Shown here piece after piece: positions 1 to 8,878 of a stretch of DNA of 20,205 bases. The position numbers and the translations under genes are program-made. Each line of letters starts with the position of its first letter. The stretch's first letter is position 1. The notes beneath the pieces are model-generated. The model ran no database searches. It was not told the origin of the DNA and was given only the letters and a program-made list of their open reading frames with translations. This stretch comes from Flavobacteriales bacterium (GTDB taxonomy: Bacteria; Bacteroidota; Bacteroidia; Flavobacteriales_F; PHOS-HE28), in assembly GCA_025455765.1 (NCBI GenBank), contig JALOLX010000008.1, positions 1 through 20,205 of the forward strand, read 5' to 3'.

Positions 1-384
1 GAGACCGGGGAGAGCGAGTTCGACCCAGGTACGGGCAACATCGCATTCCGTGCACGGTTCCCCAATCCTGACGGCTTGCTCAAACATGGTGCGAACGGCA
101 AGGTCATCCTTCAGGAACGACTGGAGGATGCCCTGCTGGTACCACAACGGTCCACGTTCGAGCTACAGGACAAACTGTACGTACTGGTCGTGGGCTCGGA
201 TAGCACTGTTCAACAGCGGGCCATCGTACCGAAAATGCGCCTTCCCGACATGTACGTGGTGGAAGCTGGACTTCGACCTGATGAGCGCATCGTCTTTGAA
301 GGTGTTCAGCGGCTTCGCCAAGGCGACCGCATCACGCCCCGACCGATGAGCGGACAGCAACTGCTCGCCCAACTGAAGAACTGA
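1..384 (+). CDS. RND efflux periplasmic adaptor (MFP/HlyD family), C-terminal part
   Basis: This is the last 127 residues of a membrane fusion protein; the gene is open at the left edge of the window, so its true start is outside. The frame reads directly from base 1. It shows the beta-barrel signature of RND adaptors (FDPGTGNIAFRARFPNPDG, residues 7-25 of the fragment), then a segment where the family usually has a Gly-Met/Phe pair but here reads GANGKV, then the membrane-proximal domain ending in GLRPDERIVFEGVQRLRQGD. Adaptors of this type link an inner-membrane RND pump to an outer-membrane channel. The next gene begins 13 bases downstream and is the matching pump, so the two are almost certainly one operon. 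An internal ATG at 76 is not the start, because clear homology continues upstream of it. Confidence 0.88.
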   Translation, partial: ETGESEFDPGTGNIAFRARFPNPDGLLKHGANGKVILQERLEDALLVPQRSTFELQDKLYVLVVGSDSTVQQRAIVPKMRLPDMYVVEAGLRPDERIVFEGVQRLRQGDRITPRPMSGQQLLAQLKN

Positions 385-397
385 TCCCTTTCTGGCT

Positions 398-3300
398 GTG
401 ATACAGCGGTTCATTCAACGACCGGTCCTTTCGGCGGTCATCTCCATCCTCATCACGGTACTTGGGCTGCTGGGTCTGGCCGGTTTGCCTGTCACCCAGT
501 TCCCGGACATCGCACCGCCCGAGGTGAACGTGACCACCACGTACACCGGTGCGAATGCGGAGACCAGTGTCAAAGCCGTGGTCACCACCCTGGAACGCGC
601 CATCAACGGAGTGTCTGGCATGGCGTACATGACCAGCGTATCGGGCAACGATGGGGTCAGCGTGATCCAGGTCATCTTCAAGTCGGGTACTGATCCCGAC
701 CTGGCGGCAGTAAGTGTGCAGAACAGGGTGAGTTCGGTGCTGGATGAGCTGCCGCAGGAAGTGATCAAGGCCGGCGTGAAAGTGGAGAAAGTGCAGAACA
801 GCATGCTGTTGTACATCAACGTGCTCAGCACCGATACTGCGCACGACGAGAAGTTCCTGTTCAACTTCACCGATATCAACCTGCTCAAGGAGCTCAAGCG
901 CATTGACGGCGTAGGCTTTGCGGAGATCCTGGGTCAGCGCGAATATGCCATGCGCGTATGGCTGAAGCCAGATCGCATGCGCATGTACGGTGTGGACGCT
1001 GGAGAAGTGGTGGAGATGCTGCGGAGGCAGAACGTGGAAGCTGCTCCCGGCAAGATCGGTGAGAGTTCGGGTAAGCGGCCACAAGAGCTCCAATACGTGC
1101 TCCGGTACACGGGTAAGTTCACGGCACCGGAACAGTATAGCAATGTGGTCATCCGTTCAAGCGACGCAGGCGAACTGGTACGTTTGCGGGACATTGCGGA
1201 CATCGAGTTCGACTCGAAGGACTACAACGTGGTGAGCAAAGAGAACGGCCGTCCATCGGCGGCCATCATGCTCAAACAGCGGCCGGGCAGTAACGCCAAG
1301 GAGGTCATCAGCCGGGTGAAGGAGAAGATGGAGGAGATCAGTAGCGCATCGTTCCAGCCTGGCATGGACTACACCATCAGCTACGACGTCTCACAATTCC
1401 TTGATGCCTCCATCCAAGAGGTATTGAAGACGCTGATCGAGGCGTTCCTCCTGGTAGCCTTGGTGGTGTTCATCTTCCTACAGGATGTGCGCTCCACGGT
1501 GATCCCCATCATTGCCATCCCTGTATCCTTGATCGGGACCTTCTTCTTCATGCAGTTGCTGGGCTTCTCGCTCAACCTCATCACCCTGTTCGCCTTGGTA
1601 TTGGCCATCGGTATCGTAGTGGACAATGCCATCGTGGTGATCGAGGCGGTGCATGCCATCATGGAGCGTACCGGGTTGGATCCCCGCCGCGCCACGGAAC
1701 AAGCCATGCGTGAGATCGGCGGTGCGATCGTAGCCATTACACTGGTGATGTCGGCCGTGTTCATTCCGGTCTCCTTCCTGGAAGGCACCACGGGTGTGTT
1801 CTACCGCGAGTTCTCCCTCACCATGGCCATCGCCATCGTGCTTTCCGGTGTTACTGCGCTCACCCTTACGCCGGCCTTGTGTGCCGTATTCCTCAAGCCC
1901 ATGCACCACCATGGACAGCAGGGAATGATGGCGCGGTTCTTCGCACGTTTCAACCACCGGTATGGCGCCCTGGCCGATCGCTACCAAGGAGTGGTCCGCA
2001 CGATCGCAGGCCGTCGTACGATCACCTATGGTGCACTGCTCCTTGCGTGTGCCTCCACGGGGTTGTTGGGACGTATTCGATGCGGTCAGTTCTGTTTCAA
2101 GCCTCGCCGGCTACAGCCTTCTCTCTGAAGGAACAGGTGCCACCTATGGAATGAACCTTATCAGCCTGAAGAACTGGAACGATCGTGAGCAGAGCGATCA
2201 GGAGGTCATCGCCCAGCTCACCGCAGCTACGCGACATATCAAGGATGGCGAGATCGAATTCTTCACACCGCCCCCCGTACCGGGCTATGGCAACAGCAGT
2301 GGCTTCGAGCTCCGGGTGCTGGATAAAGCTGGTAACGGCGATCTGAACCGTCTGCAAGAGGTGACCAACGAACTGGTGAATGCATTGAACGAGCGGCCCG
2401 AGATCGAAGCCGCCTTCACCACCTTCAATGCGGGCTTTCCCCAGTATCTCCTGCATATCGACACGGACAAGGCCGCAGCGAACGGCATCACGGCCGAGAA
2501 CGCCATGGGTACGTTGCAGACGCTCATTGGAAGCGAGTATGCGACCAACTTCATCCGCTTCGGGCAGATGTACAAAGTGATGGTACAGAGCCTGCCCGAG
2601 TACCGCGCGAAGCCCGAGGATGTGCTCGCACTCACCATACGGAACCCCAATGGAGAGCTGGTGCCGTTCTCGTCGTTCGTGCGCATGGAGAAGGTGTACG
2701 GACCGGAGCAGGTGACGCGCTATAACATGTATACCTCTGCCATGGTGAACGGTCAACCTGCAGAAGGCTACAGCAGTGGCGATGCCATAGCTGCGATCCG
2801 GAGCACGGCGGAACAGGTGCTTCCACCAGGGTACGGGTATGACTGGGCGGGGAGTTCACGCGACCAGGCCGCATCGGGCAACCAGGCCGTGATCATCTTC
2901 CTGATCAGCCTGTTGTTCGTGTACCTCTTGTTGGCCGCGCAGTACGAAAGCTTCGTGCTGCCACTGGCGGTGATCCTGTCGCTGCCAGCGGGCATTTTCG
3001 GTGCGTTCCTGCTGCTCTGGGCGTTCGGGCTGGAGAACAATATCTACGCCCAGATCGCCATGGTGATGTTGATCGGGATCCTGGGCAAGAACGCCATCCT
3101 GATCATCGAGTTCGCTGTGGCGAAACAACGGGAAGGGATGCCAGCGTTGCAAGCTGCCATTGCTGCCGGAACAGATCGCTTGCGCCCCATCCTCATGACC
3201 TCGCTCGCCTTCATCGCGGGCCTCATTCCCTTGATGCTCGCTTCAGGCGCGGGCAGCATCGGCAACAACACCATCGGTTCGGCTGCTGCGGGCGGAATGC

Positions 3301-3416
3301 TCCTGGGCACGGTGCTCGGTGTACTGCTCATACCCGGCCTCTACGTCCTGTGCGCACCCCGCGAACAGGCGGCCCAACCCCCACCGACGACCACATCGGC
3401 CACGACCAACAGCTGA
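398..3416 (+). pseudogene. RND multidrug efflux permease (AcrB/MexB, HAE1 family), split by internal deletion and frame change
   Basis: The inner-membrane pump of the tripartite system. It starts at GTG 398 with the classical N-terminus MIQRFIQRPVLSAVIS. The first reading frame carries the first porter half, TM2-TM6 and the TM4 proton-relay region VVDNAIVVIEA (Asp409-Asn410 where AcrB has Asp-Asp). It runs into TM7 and ends in non-homologous sequence with a stop at 2128. Homology resumes in another frame near 2071 (AVSSVSSLAGYSLLSEGTG) and continues to 3416, including the TM10 Lys in GKNAILIIEFA (codon 3087). Between GLLG and AVSSVSS, AcrB has roughly 45 more residues (the FLPDEDQG region and following helix). 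That stretch is absent, so the lesion is a deletion whose length is not a multiple of three, not a single-base slip. The rest of the gene is intact, so this is either a recent loss or an assembly artefact. As written it cannot make a full pump. Confidence 0.85.
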
Positions 3417-3419
3417 CCC

Positions 3420-4795
3420 ATGGCCTACCATCACCGCACGTTGATACCGGTCGGAGCCCTGCTCCTTCTGCTGGGAGCGTGCGCCAGCCCAAAGCCTACG
3501 ACCAGCAGTGACACCCCCGTACCTCCCGCCACGATGGGAAGAGGTACGGACAGTCTGGATGTGACCCTGCTCGATCGAAGCACCTTTTTCACAGACCCAT
3601 TGCTGCGGGCGTTGATCGATACTGCGCTGGTCCGTAACATGGATCTGTTGTTGGCAGGTCAGCGCATTGAACTTGCACGCGCCGGGCTGCAACGTGCTTC
3701 CGGACAATTGCTACCGGAACTCAACGCCCATACCACTGGTTCCATGCGCAAGTTCGGCCTGTACACCATGGACGGTGCCGGCAACATCATCACGGAGATC
3801 ACACCGGGGCGCTTTGTCCCCATCGACCTTCCCGACCTCCACCTGGGTTTACAGGCCGCTTGGGAGGTGGATGTGTGGGGAAGGCTCAGGAACATGCGCA
3901 AAGCGGCCGCACGCCGCTTCCTTGCCACCCGTGAAGCACGACATGCCATCACCACTCAACTGGTGGCAGAAGTGGCCAATACCTACTACGAACTGGTGGC
4001 GTTGGACCGCGAACTGGGCATTCTTGAAAAGACGCTGATCCAGCAGTCTTCGGCACTGGAGGCCATCGAAGAACAGAAACGCGCCGGCCGCGCCAATGAA
4101 CTGGGGGTACAACAGTTCACCGCGCAGATCGGCCATACACGAGCGCTGGAACGCGGCACACGCCAACGTATTACGGAGACCGAGAACCGCATGAACTTCC
4201 TGGCCAGCCGGTGCTTGCGGGCGTCGCTCCCCCGCAGTTGCTTCAGCTGCGGCCCGATATCCGGCAGGCCGAGCAGGAAGTGCTGGCAGCACGCGCGGAC
4301 TTGAAAGCCGCACGCGCCGCGTTCTATCCCGGGCTCACTCTCAGCGGAGGCTATGGGGTACAGGCCTTCGACCCCACCCTCCTCTTCACCACACCCAGCT
4401 CCATCGCCTACAGCGCCATTGGAGGATTGGTGGCGCCCTTGCTGAACCGCAACCAACTACGCGCCGGTCTGAAGGCGGCCAATGCTGAACGGACCGCCGC
4501 GCTGATCAACTACCAGCGCACGCTCCTGAACGCCGTTATGGAAGTGAACAACGGTCTTGCACGCATCGAGAACCTGAACGCCGCAGCAGCGCATCGTGCC
4601 ACACAAACACAGGCGCTGCGCACCGCTGCAGCTGCCGCAGATGAGCTCTACCGCTCGGCCAAAGCAACATACCTGGATGTATTGCTGGCGCAGCAGGGCG
4701 CCCTTGCAGCGGAGATCGAACTGGTCGAAACACAGAAGCGGCAACGGATCGCGAACGTGGACCTGTACCGCGCCATCGGTGGAGGTTGGCGGTGA
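3420..4795 (+). pseudogene. RND efflux outer-membrane lipoprotein (TolC/NodT family), split by internal deletion and frame change
   Basis: The outer-membrane channel component, starting 3 bases after the pump's stop codon. The N-terminus is a lipoprotein signal with lipobox LLGAC (Cys21). The family features AWEVDVWGRLRNMRKAAARR and ELVALDRELGILEKTL lie in the first frame, which reads to ENRMNFLA near 4203 and then loses homology, stopping at 4304. The second OEP repeat continues in a different frame from about 4205 (VLAGVAPPQLLQLRPDIRQAEQE) to the stop at 4795. In family members the segment between NFLLGR and LxAGxPxxLL is longer, so some tens of bases seem to be missing as well as the frame changing. 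The estimate of 15-30 residues is from memory of NodT-type proteins. This is the second such lesion in the same operon, about 2.1 kb from the first. Confidence 0.83.
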
Positions 4796-5045
4796 TGGTA
4801 AGAATGTCCTGTCCCAAGCGTGCTGAGCGAAGTGCTGCGCATTTCGGCATCTTGATCTGTAGGAACCCCGTGGTCGATGAGCTGACAGAACGTGCAGACG
4901 TCTGTTCATGTGCCAGAACGGGCGCTACCGAACAGCCCCAGGGCACACTGCAACGACCGATGCGCAGCAAGACCACGGTACGACGAAGCCCGGCCTTTCC
5001 CAAGTTCTGGAAGGCCGGGCTTCTTCATTCTTACGATGGCCGTGA
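4796..5045. other. Non-coding stretch downstream of the efflux operon
   Basis: Part of a 534-base stretch (4796-5329) without an intact gene. No reading frame here has recognisable protein homology. It contains the hairpin at 4985-5023 and leads into the displaced fumC end at 5046. The short frames crossing it have no family resemblance and unusual composition. Confidence 0.6.
4985..5023. terminator. Strong hairpin, probable bidirectional terminator
   Basis: A perfect 13-base inverted repeat (arms 4985-4997 and 5011-5023, GAAGCCCGGCCTT and its complement) with a 13-base loop, followed on the plus strand by a pyrimidine-rich CTTCATTCTT. It lies 23 bases beyond the stop codon of the displaced fumC 3' end (minus strand) and 190 bases after the efflux operon. 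Its closeness to the fumC fragment suggests it was originally the fumC terminator. Confidence 0.75.
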
Positions 5046-5203
5046 TCAGCCCTCGCTGGTCATCTTCGCCGGATCCACCCACTTGTCGAAGTCCTCGGCG
5101 CTCACGTGGCCCAGCGCGATGGCCGCCTCCTTCAGCGTGGTGCCTTTCTTGTGCGCCTTCTTCGCGATCTCGGTGGCCTTGTAATGGCCGATGTGGGTTG
5201 AGA
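5046..5203 (-). pseudogene. Displaced fumC 3'-end fragment
   Basis: This is a direct, same-orientation copy of the last ~155 bases of the intact fumC gene (6196-6355), at an offset of 1150 bases. It encodes the same C-terminus, ending in DPAKMTSEG and a TGA stop at 5046-5048 (the intact gene uses TAG). I count about five substitutions over 5050-5190, three residue changes (Tyr to His, Ala to Thr, Glu to Lys), and a 2-base deletion around 5195. The deletion puts the remaining upstream codons (LNP) out of frame. Homology stops at about 5203, and nothing upstream of that resembles fumarase. It has no start and cannot be functional; it marks a duplication or insertion at the end of fumC. Confidence 0.9.
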
Positions 5204-5329
5204 CCTCTCTCCACCTTCAAATGCTTCGCCTCGTGTGCTTCCCATGCCGCCAAGTCCTAGCACCTGTAAATGCGCACACCGTCACGACCATCACCCTTCC
5301 ACGCATAGTACCGAACAAGCTCAAGCTTG
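5204..5329. other. Junction region between fumC fragment and lipoprotein gene
   Basis: 126 bases with no assignable gene. The minus strand next to the fumC fragment can be read as an open stretch (LAAWEAHEAKHLKVER) of protein-like composition, but it has no start I trust and I recognise no family. One end of the presumed insertion should fall here. Confidence 0.4.
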
Positions 5330-6175
5330 TCACCTGATCCGCACAGTGACCGTGTGCGATCTGAACGGATCCAGATCCGCCAATCGGGCCGATACTGAAT
5401 CCGACCAAGAAGGTTGCATCGCAGGGTCCGCGTATACCGAGGCATCATATCGATCCTGCTCAATGGTCATTTCCCGCAAGACCACCATGTGCAGGTCGTG
5501 GAGAACCGAGTTGTAGTCCTTACCGATGAAGGAGGTTCCATCGATCCTCTTCCGCAACATGCGCGCATATACCTCAGCGATATCGAAGTGGACCTGCTCG
5601 TGTGCGAGCACGCTCATATCGTCATCCCCATGTTTGAAATACGAACCTTGATGATCGAACCAGGCTTCAATGGTGAGTATCAACTTGTTCGCAGCGTAGT
5701 TCCCATGGTAGGTGATCCCACAGAATGTGGCGGCTCTGAAAGGCCGCGCTGCAGTATCGCCCTTGAAGTCGACCAAACGAAGCCGACGCTCAGGATACCA
5801 AGTAATGATCTCCTCGAAAGGGGTGGCGTCCTCGACCCGATATAAACGGGCTTCCACCCTGTGGCAAGAGCTGCCATAAACACTCGGCAGCATGTGTCTG
5901 TCGATCTTCACGAGGTTAGCCCCCATGCTGCGCGCAAGTGCTTTCAACGTATCAAGAACAGCAGGATAGTCGCACCTCACCGTCATCCCCTTGTCCGTGG
6001 TACGTATTCTGGCCACCAACTCAGCTCCCGCCGTGTCCAAGGGATCATCTTCCTCGAGCAGCGCGAATGGCTCATGCATAGCGATCGGTTCGTACGAACG
6101 GATGCTCACCACCTTCACGCCGATGCCACAACCCATTATGAGCGCGACCATCAGCACGTACATCAACTTCTTCAT
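5330..6175 (-). CDS. Predicted lipoprotein with HExxH metallopeptidase motif (DUF922-like)
   Basis: A 281-residue protein. The start at 6175 is chosen because MKKLMYVLMVALIMGC gives a lipoprotein signal with Cys16. The longer open frame upstream only reads through the complement of the fumC end. The C-terminal half has the pattern WYPERRLRLVDFKG (126-139), FRAATFCGITY (146-156) and the zincin motif HEQVH (192-196) followed by FDIAE, where Glu201 is a candidate third zinc ligand. This layout matches my recollection of DUF922 proteins of Bacteroidota, predicted zinc proteases of unknown substrate. If lipidated it would sit in the periplasm or at the outer membrane. It starts 20 bases after the fumC stop on the same strand, so read-through transcription is possible. 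GC is lower than in its neighbours (47% at 5641-5700). A displaced fumC end on its far side suggests acquisition. Confidence 0.72.
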   Translation of the reverse strand: MKKLMYVLMVALIMGCGIGVKVVSIRSYEPIAMHEPFALLEEDDPLDTAGAELVARIRTTDKGMTVRCDYPAVLDTLKALARSMGANLVKIDRHMLPSVYGSSCHRVEARLYRVEDATPFEEIITWYPERRLRLVDFKGDTAARPFRAATFCGITYHGNYAANKLILTIEAWFDHQGSYFKHGDDDMSVLAHEQVHFDIAEVYARMLRKRIDGTSFIGKDYNSVLHDLHMVVLREMTIEQDRYDASVYADPAMQPSWSDSVSARLADLDPFRSHTVTVRIR

Positions 6176-6195
6176 CGCTGAACCATGATAGGTCG

Positions 6196-7590
6196 CTACC
6201 CCTCGCTGGTCATCTTCGCCGGATCCACCCACTTGTCGAAGTCCTCGGCGCTCACGTGGCCCAGCGCGATGGCCGCCTCCTTCAGCGTGGTGCCTTCCTT
6301 GTGCGCCTTCTTCGCGATCTCGGCGGCCTTGTAGTAACCGATGTGCGGGTTGAGGCTGGTCACGAGCATGAGCGAGTTCTCCAAGTGCCGCTTGATCACC
6401 GGGCGGTTGGGCTCAATGCCTTCCGCGCACTTATCGTTGAAGCTGACACAGGCATCACCGATCAGCCGAGCGCTCTGTAGCACGTTGGCAGCGATGAGCG
6501 GCTTGAACACGTTCAGCTCGAAGTGGCCATTGCTGGCACCGATGCTCACGGCCACGTCGTTGCCCATCACCTGAGCAGCCACCATGGTGAGCGCTTCGGG
6601 TTGCGTGGGGTTCACCTTGCCGGGCATGATGCTGGAGCCGGGCTCGTTGTCCGGTATCACGAGTTCGCCGATGCCGCTGCGCGGACCACTGCTCAGCATG
6701 CGGATGTCATTGCCGATCTTCATCAGAGAGACCGCAAGCCGTTTCAGCGCACCGCTCAGTTCCACCATGGCGTCGTGGGCGGCGAGCGCCTCGAACTTGT
6801 TGGGCGCTGTGATGAAGGGCAGGCCGGTGAGCTCGGCGATCTTCTTCGCCACAAGCACGCTGTAGCCCTTCGGTGCATTGAGCCCCGTACCTACAGCAGT
6901 GCCGCCAAGCGCCAGTTCACGGACCATCTCCAAGGCGTTGTTCACGGCGCGCAGACCATTGTCCAGCTGTTGCACGTAGCCGCTGAACTCCTGGCCCAGC
7001 GTGAGCGGGGTGGCATCCATGAAGTGCGTGCGCCCGGTCTTCACCACATCCTGGAAGGCCACTGCTTTCTTCGCCAGTGTATCGCGCAGCTTCTTCACCC
7101 CTGGGATGGTCACTTCCACCGTCAGCTTGTAGGCCGCGATGTGCATGGCCGTGGGATAGGTGTCGTTGCTGCTCTGGCTCTTGTTCACGTCATCGTTCGG
7201 GTTGAGCACCTTCTGCTCATCCGTGAGCTTGCCACCACTGAGCACGTGCGCGCGGTAGGCCACCACCTCGTTCACGTTCATGTTGCTCTGGGTGCCGCTC
7301 CCGGTCTGCCAGATCACCAGCGGGAACTGGTCATCCAGCGCACCGGTGAGGATCTCGTCGCACACCTTGCCGATGAGGTCGCACTTCTCCTGCGGCAGCT
7401 TGCCCAGCTCCAGGTTGGTGAGGGCTGCGGCCTTCTTCAGGTAGGCGAAGGCATGGACGATCTCGCGTGGCATGCTGCCCGGCGGACCGATCTTGAAGTT
7501 GTTACGGCTGCGCTCGGTCTGTGCGCCCCAGTACTTGTCGGCGGGTACCTTCACCTCGCCCATGGTGTCTTTCTCGATGCGGTAGTCCAT
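6196..7590 (-). CDS. fumC: Class II fumarate hydratase
   Basis: Catalyses reversible hydration of fumarate to L-malate in the TCA cycle; homotetrameric, iron-independent, cytoplasmic. The 464-residue length is normal for the family. Visible motifs are TGSGTQSNMNVNEV (96-109), TGRTHFMDATPL with His189 (E. coli His188) and the superfamily signature GSSIMPGKVN (318-327) carrying the catalytic serine. The ATG at 7590 gives MDYRIEKDTMGEVKVPADKYWGAQT, the standard N-terminus. The start codon is only 10 bases from a 147-base heptamer array that fills nearly all the space to prfB, so any leader consists of repeat sequence. The last ~155 bases are repeated at 5046-5203. The hairpin one would expect after fumC lies next to that copy, so the present 3' end may have come in with the inserted DNA. 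Confidence 0.96.
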   Translation of the reverse strand: MDYRIEKDTMGEVKVPADKYWGAQTERSRNNFKIGPPGSMPREIVHAFAYLKKAAALTNLELGKLPQEKCDLIGKVCDEILTGALDDQFPLVIWQTGSGTQSNMNVNEVVAYRAHVLSGGKLTDEQKVLNPNDDVNKSQSSNDTYPTAMHIAAYKLTVEVTIPGVKKLRDTLAKKAVAFQDVVKTGRTHFMDATPLTLGQEFSGYVQQLDNGLRAVNNALEMVRELALGGTAVGTGLNAPKGYSVLVAKKIAELTGLPFITAPNKFEALAAHDAMVELSGALKRLAVSLMKIGNDIRMLSSGPRSGIGELVIPDNEPGSSIMPGKVNPTQPEALTMVAAQVMGNDVAVSIGASNGHFELNVFKPLIAANVLQSARLIGDACVSFNDKCAEGIEPNRPVIKRHLENSLMLVTSLNPHIGYYKAAEIAKKAHKEGTTLKEAAIALGHVSAEDFDKWVDPAKMTSEG

Positions 7591-7600
7591 TTGAATAGTC

Positions 7601-7747
7601 GGCAGTTGGCAGTTGGCAGTAAGCAGTTGGCAGTTGGCAGTAAGCAGTTGGCAGTTGGCAGTTGGCAGTAAGCAGTTGGCAGTTGGCAGTTGGCAGTAAG
7701 CAGTTGGCAGTAAGCAGTTGGCAGTTGGCAGTTGGCAGTTGGCAGCT
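7601..7747. repeat. Heptamer tandem array, 21 units
   Basis: Exactly 21 consecutive 7-base units with no phase break, in three versions: A = GGCAGTT, B = GGCAGTA, C = AGCAGTT. The order is A A B C A B C A A B C A A B C B C A A A, plus a final variant GGCAGCT. B is always followed by C. The array ends in the palindrome GGCAGCTGCC (7741-7750). It lies between the prfB stop (7760) and the fumC start (7590). Apparent proteins across it with repeated QLPTAN/LLPTAYC peptides are artefacts of reading the repeat. Similar GGCAGTT-type repeats occur, to my recollection, in other Bacteroidota genomes. Confidence 0.95.
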
Positions 7748-7759
7748 GCCGACCTGATA

Positions 7760-8857
7760 TCACACCTTCTGGCTCTGTCCCTGTTGCATCAGGTAGGCCT
7801 TCAGGAACTCATCGATGTAACCGTTCAGCACGTCGTCCACGCTGCTGGTCTCGTGCTCGGTGCGTACGTCCTTCACCAGCTTGTAGGGCTGCAATACATA
7901 GTTGCGGATCTGGCTCCCCCACTCGATCTTCTTCTTGCCTGCCTCGATCTCGCTGCGTTTGCTGCGGCGGCGCTCCAGTTCGGCCTCGTACAACTGGCTC
8001 TTCAGCAGTTGCAGGGCCTTGGTCTTGTTATCCAGCTGACTGCGGGTCTCGGTATTCTCGATGATGATGCCCGTGGGTGCGTGGCGCAAGCGCACACCGG
8101 TCTCCACCTTGTTCACGTTCTGTCCACCAGCCCCACCACTGCGGAAGGTATCCCAGGTGATATCGGCTGGGTTGATATCGATCTCGATGGTCTCATCCAC
8201 CAGCGGATACACGTAGACGCTAACGAAGCTGGTGTGTCGGCGCGCATTGCTGTCGAAGGGACTGATGCGCACCAGACGATGCACACCGTTCTCGCCCTTG
8301 AGCATGCCGAAGGCGAACTCACCCGCCACCTCCAAGGTAGCTTGCTTGATGCCGGCAGCTTCACCGTCCTGGTAGTCGAGCACTTTCACACTATAACCGC
8401 TCTTCTCCGCCCACATGCGGTACATCCGCAGGAGCATCAAGGCCCAGTCGTTGCTTTCGGTCCCGCCCGCACCACTGGTGATCTGCACCACAGCGCTCAG
8501 GGGATCCTCCTCAGCGCTGAGCATGTTCTTGAACTCGAGCTCTTCCAGCGCATCGCTGGCTTTCTTGAACTGCGCGTCCAGCTCCTCTTCGCTCACTTCC
8601 TTGGCCTTGAAGAACTCGAAGGTCACTTCCAGGTCATCGATCTCGCGCTTCACATGCTCGTAAAGACCCACCCAGCGCTTCAGTTCACGGATGCGGTGCA
8701 TCACCTGCTGGGCCTTCTTCTGATCGTTCCAGAAGTCGGGGTCCAGGGTGTACTTCTCCTCTTCCAGGATGCGACCGCGCTTGTCCTCGATGGCCAGGTA
8801 GCCCTTGAGGGCTTCCAAGCGTTGCTTCAATTCGTCGATCTTGTCAATGGTGACCAT
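7760..8857 (-). CDS. prfB: Peptide chain release factor 2
   Basis: Recognises UGA and UAA stop codons and triggers release of the finished peptide at the ribosome. 365 residues from ATG 8857; the frame is open further upstream but MVTIDKIDELKQRLEALKGYL is the family N-terminus. The stop-codon recognition tripeptide SPF is at 199-201 and the catalytic GGQ at 244-246 in RSGGAGGQNVNK. Most bacterial prfB genes need a +1 programmed frameshift at a UGA about codon 25, after RGYL. Here the equivalent site reads KGYL-AIED in one continuous frame (GGC TAC CTG GCC), so that autoregulation is absent. A TACTTTTG box 21 bases upstream of the ATG gives it its own likely promoter. It may be co-transcribed with fumC across the heptamer array. 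Confidence 0.96.
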   Translation of the reverse strand: MVTIDKIDELKQRLEALKGYLAIEDKRGRILEEEKYTLDPDFWNDQKKAQQVMHRIRELKRWVGLYEHVKREIDDLEVTFEFFKAKEVSEEELDAQFKKASDALEELEFKNMLSAEEDPLSAVVQITSGAGGTESNDWALMLLRMYRMWAEKSGYSVKVLDYQDGEAAGIKQATLEVAGEFAFGMLKGENGVHRLVRISPFDSNARRHTSFVSVYVYPLVDETIEIDINPADITWDTFRSGGAGGQNVNKVETGVRLRHAPTGIIIENTETRSQLDNKTKALQLLKSQLYEAELERRRSKRSEIEAGKKKIEWGSQIRNYVLQPYKLVKDVRTEHETSSVDDVLNGYIDEFLKAYLMQQGQSQKV

Positions 8858-8878
8858 GTGCGCGGGCGGATGGGGCCG

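Noticed and set aside
1962..3416. Second half of the RND pump as an independent gene
   Set aside because: Its first ~35 codons are out-of-frame pump sequence and its homology begins mid-domain; it is the remainder of the split gene.
4906..5253. Minus-strand 115-residue open frame covering the fumC fragment
   Set aside because: It reads the fumC copy in the wrong frame; the correct frame gives the fumarase C-terminus.
5414..5845. Plus-strand 143-residue open frame
   Set aside because: Antisense of the metallopeptidase lipoprotein, which has a signal peptide and HExxH motif in the other strand.
6523..7671. Plus-strand open frame of 382 codons ending in repeated QLAVGS peptides
   Set aside because: Antisense of fumC running into the heptamer array; the repeats are the array read as protein.
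7601..7747. CRISPR array
   Set aside because: Units are 7 bases with no spacers and no cas genes nearby.
7551..7763. Minus-strand 70-residue protein with QLPTANC/LLPTAYC repeats
   Set aside because: Simply the heptamer array translated; a well-known kind of false gene.
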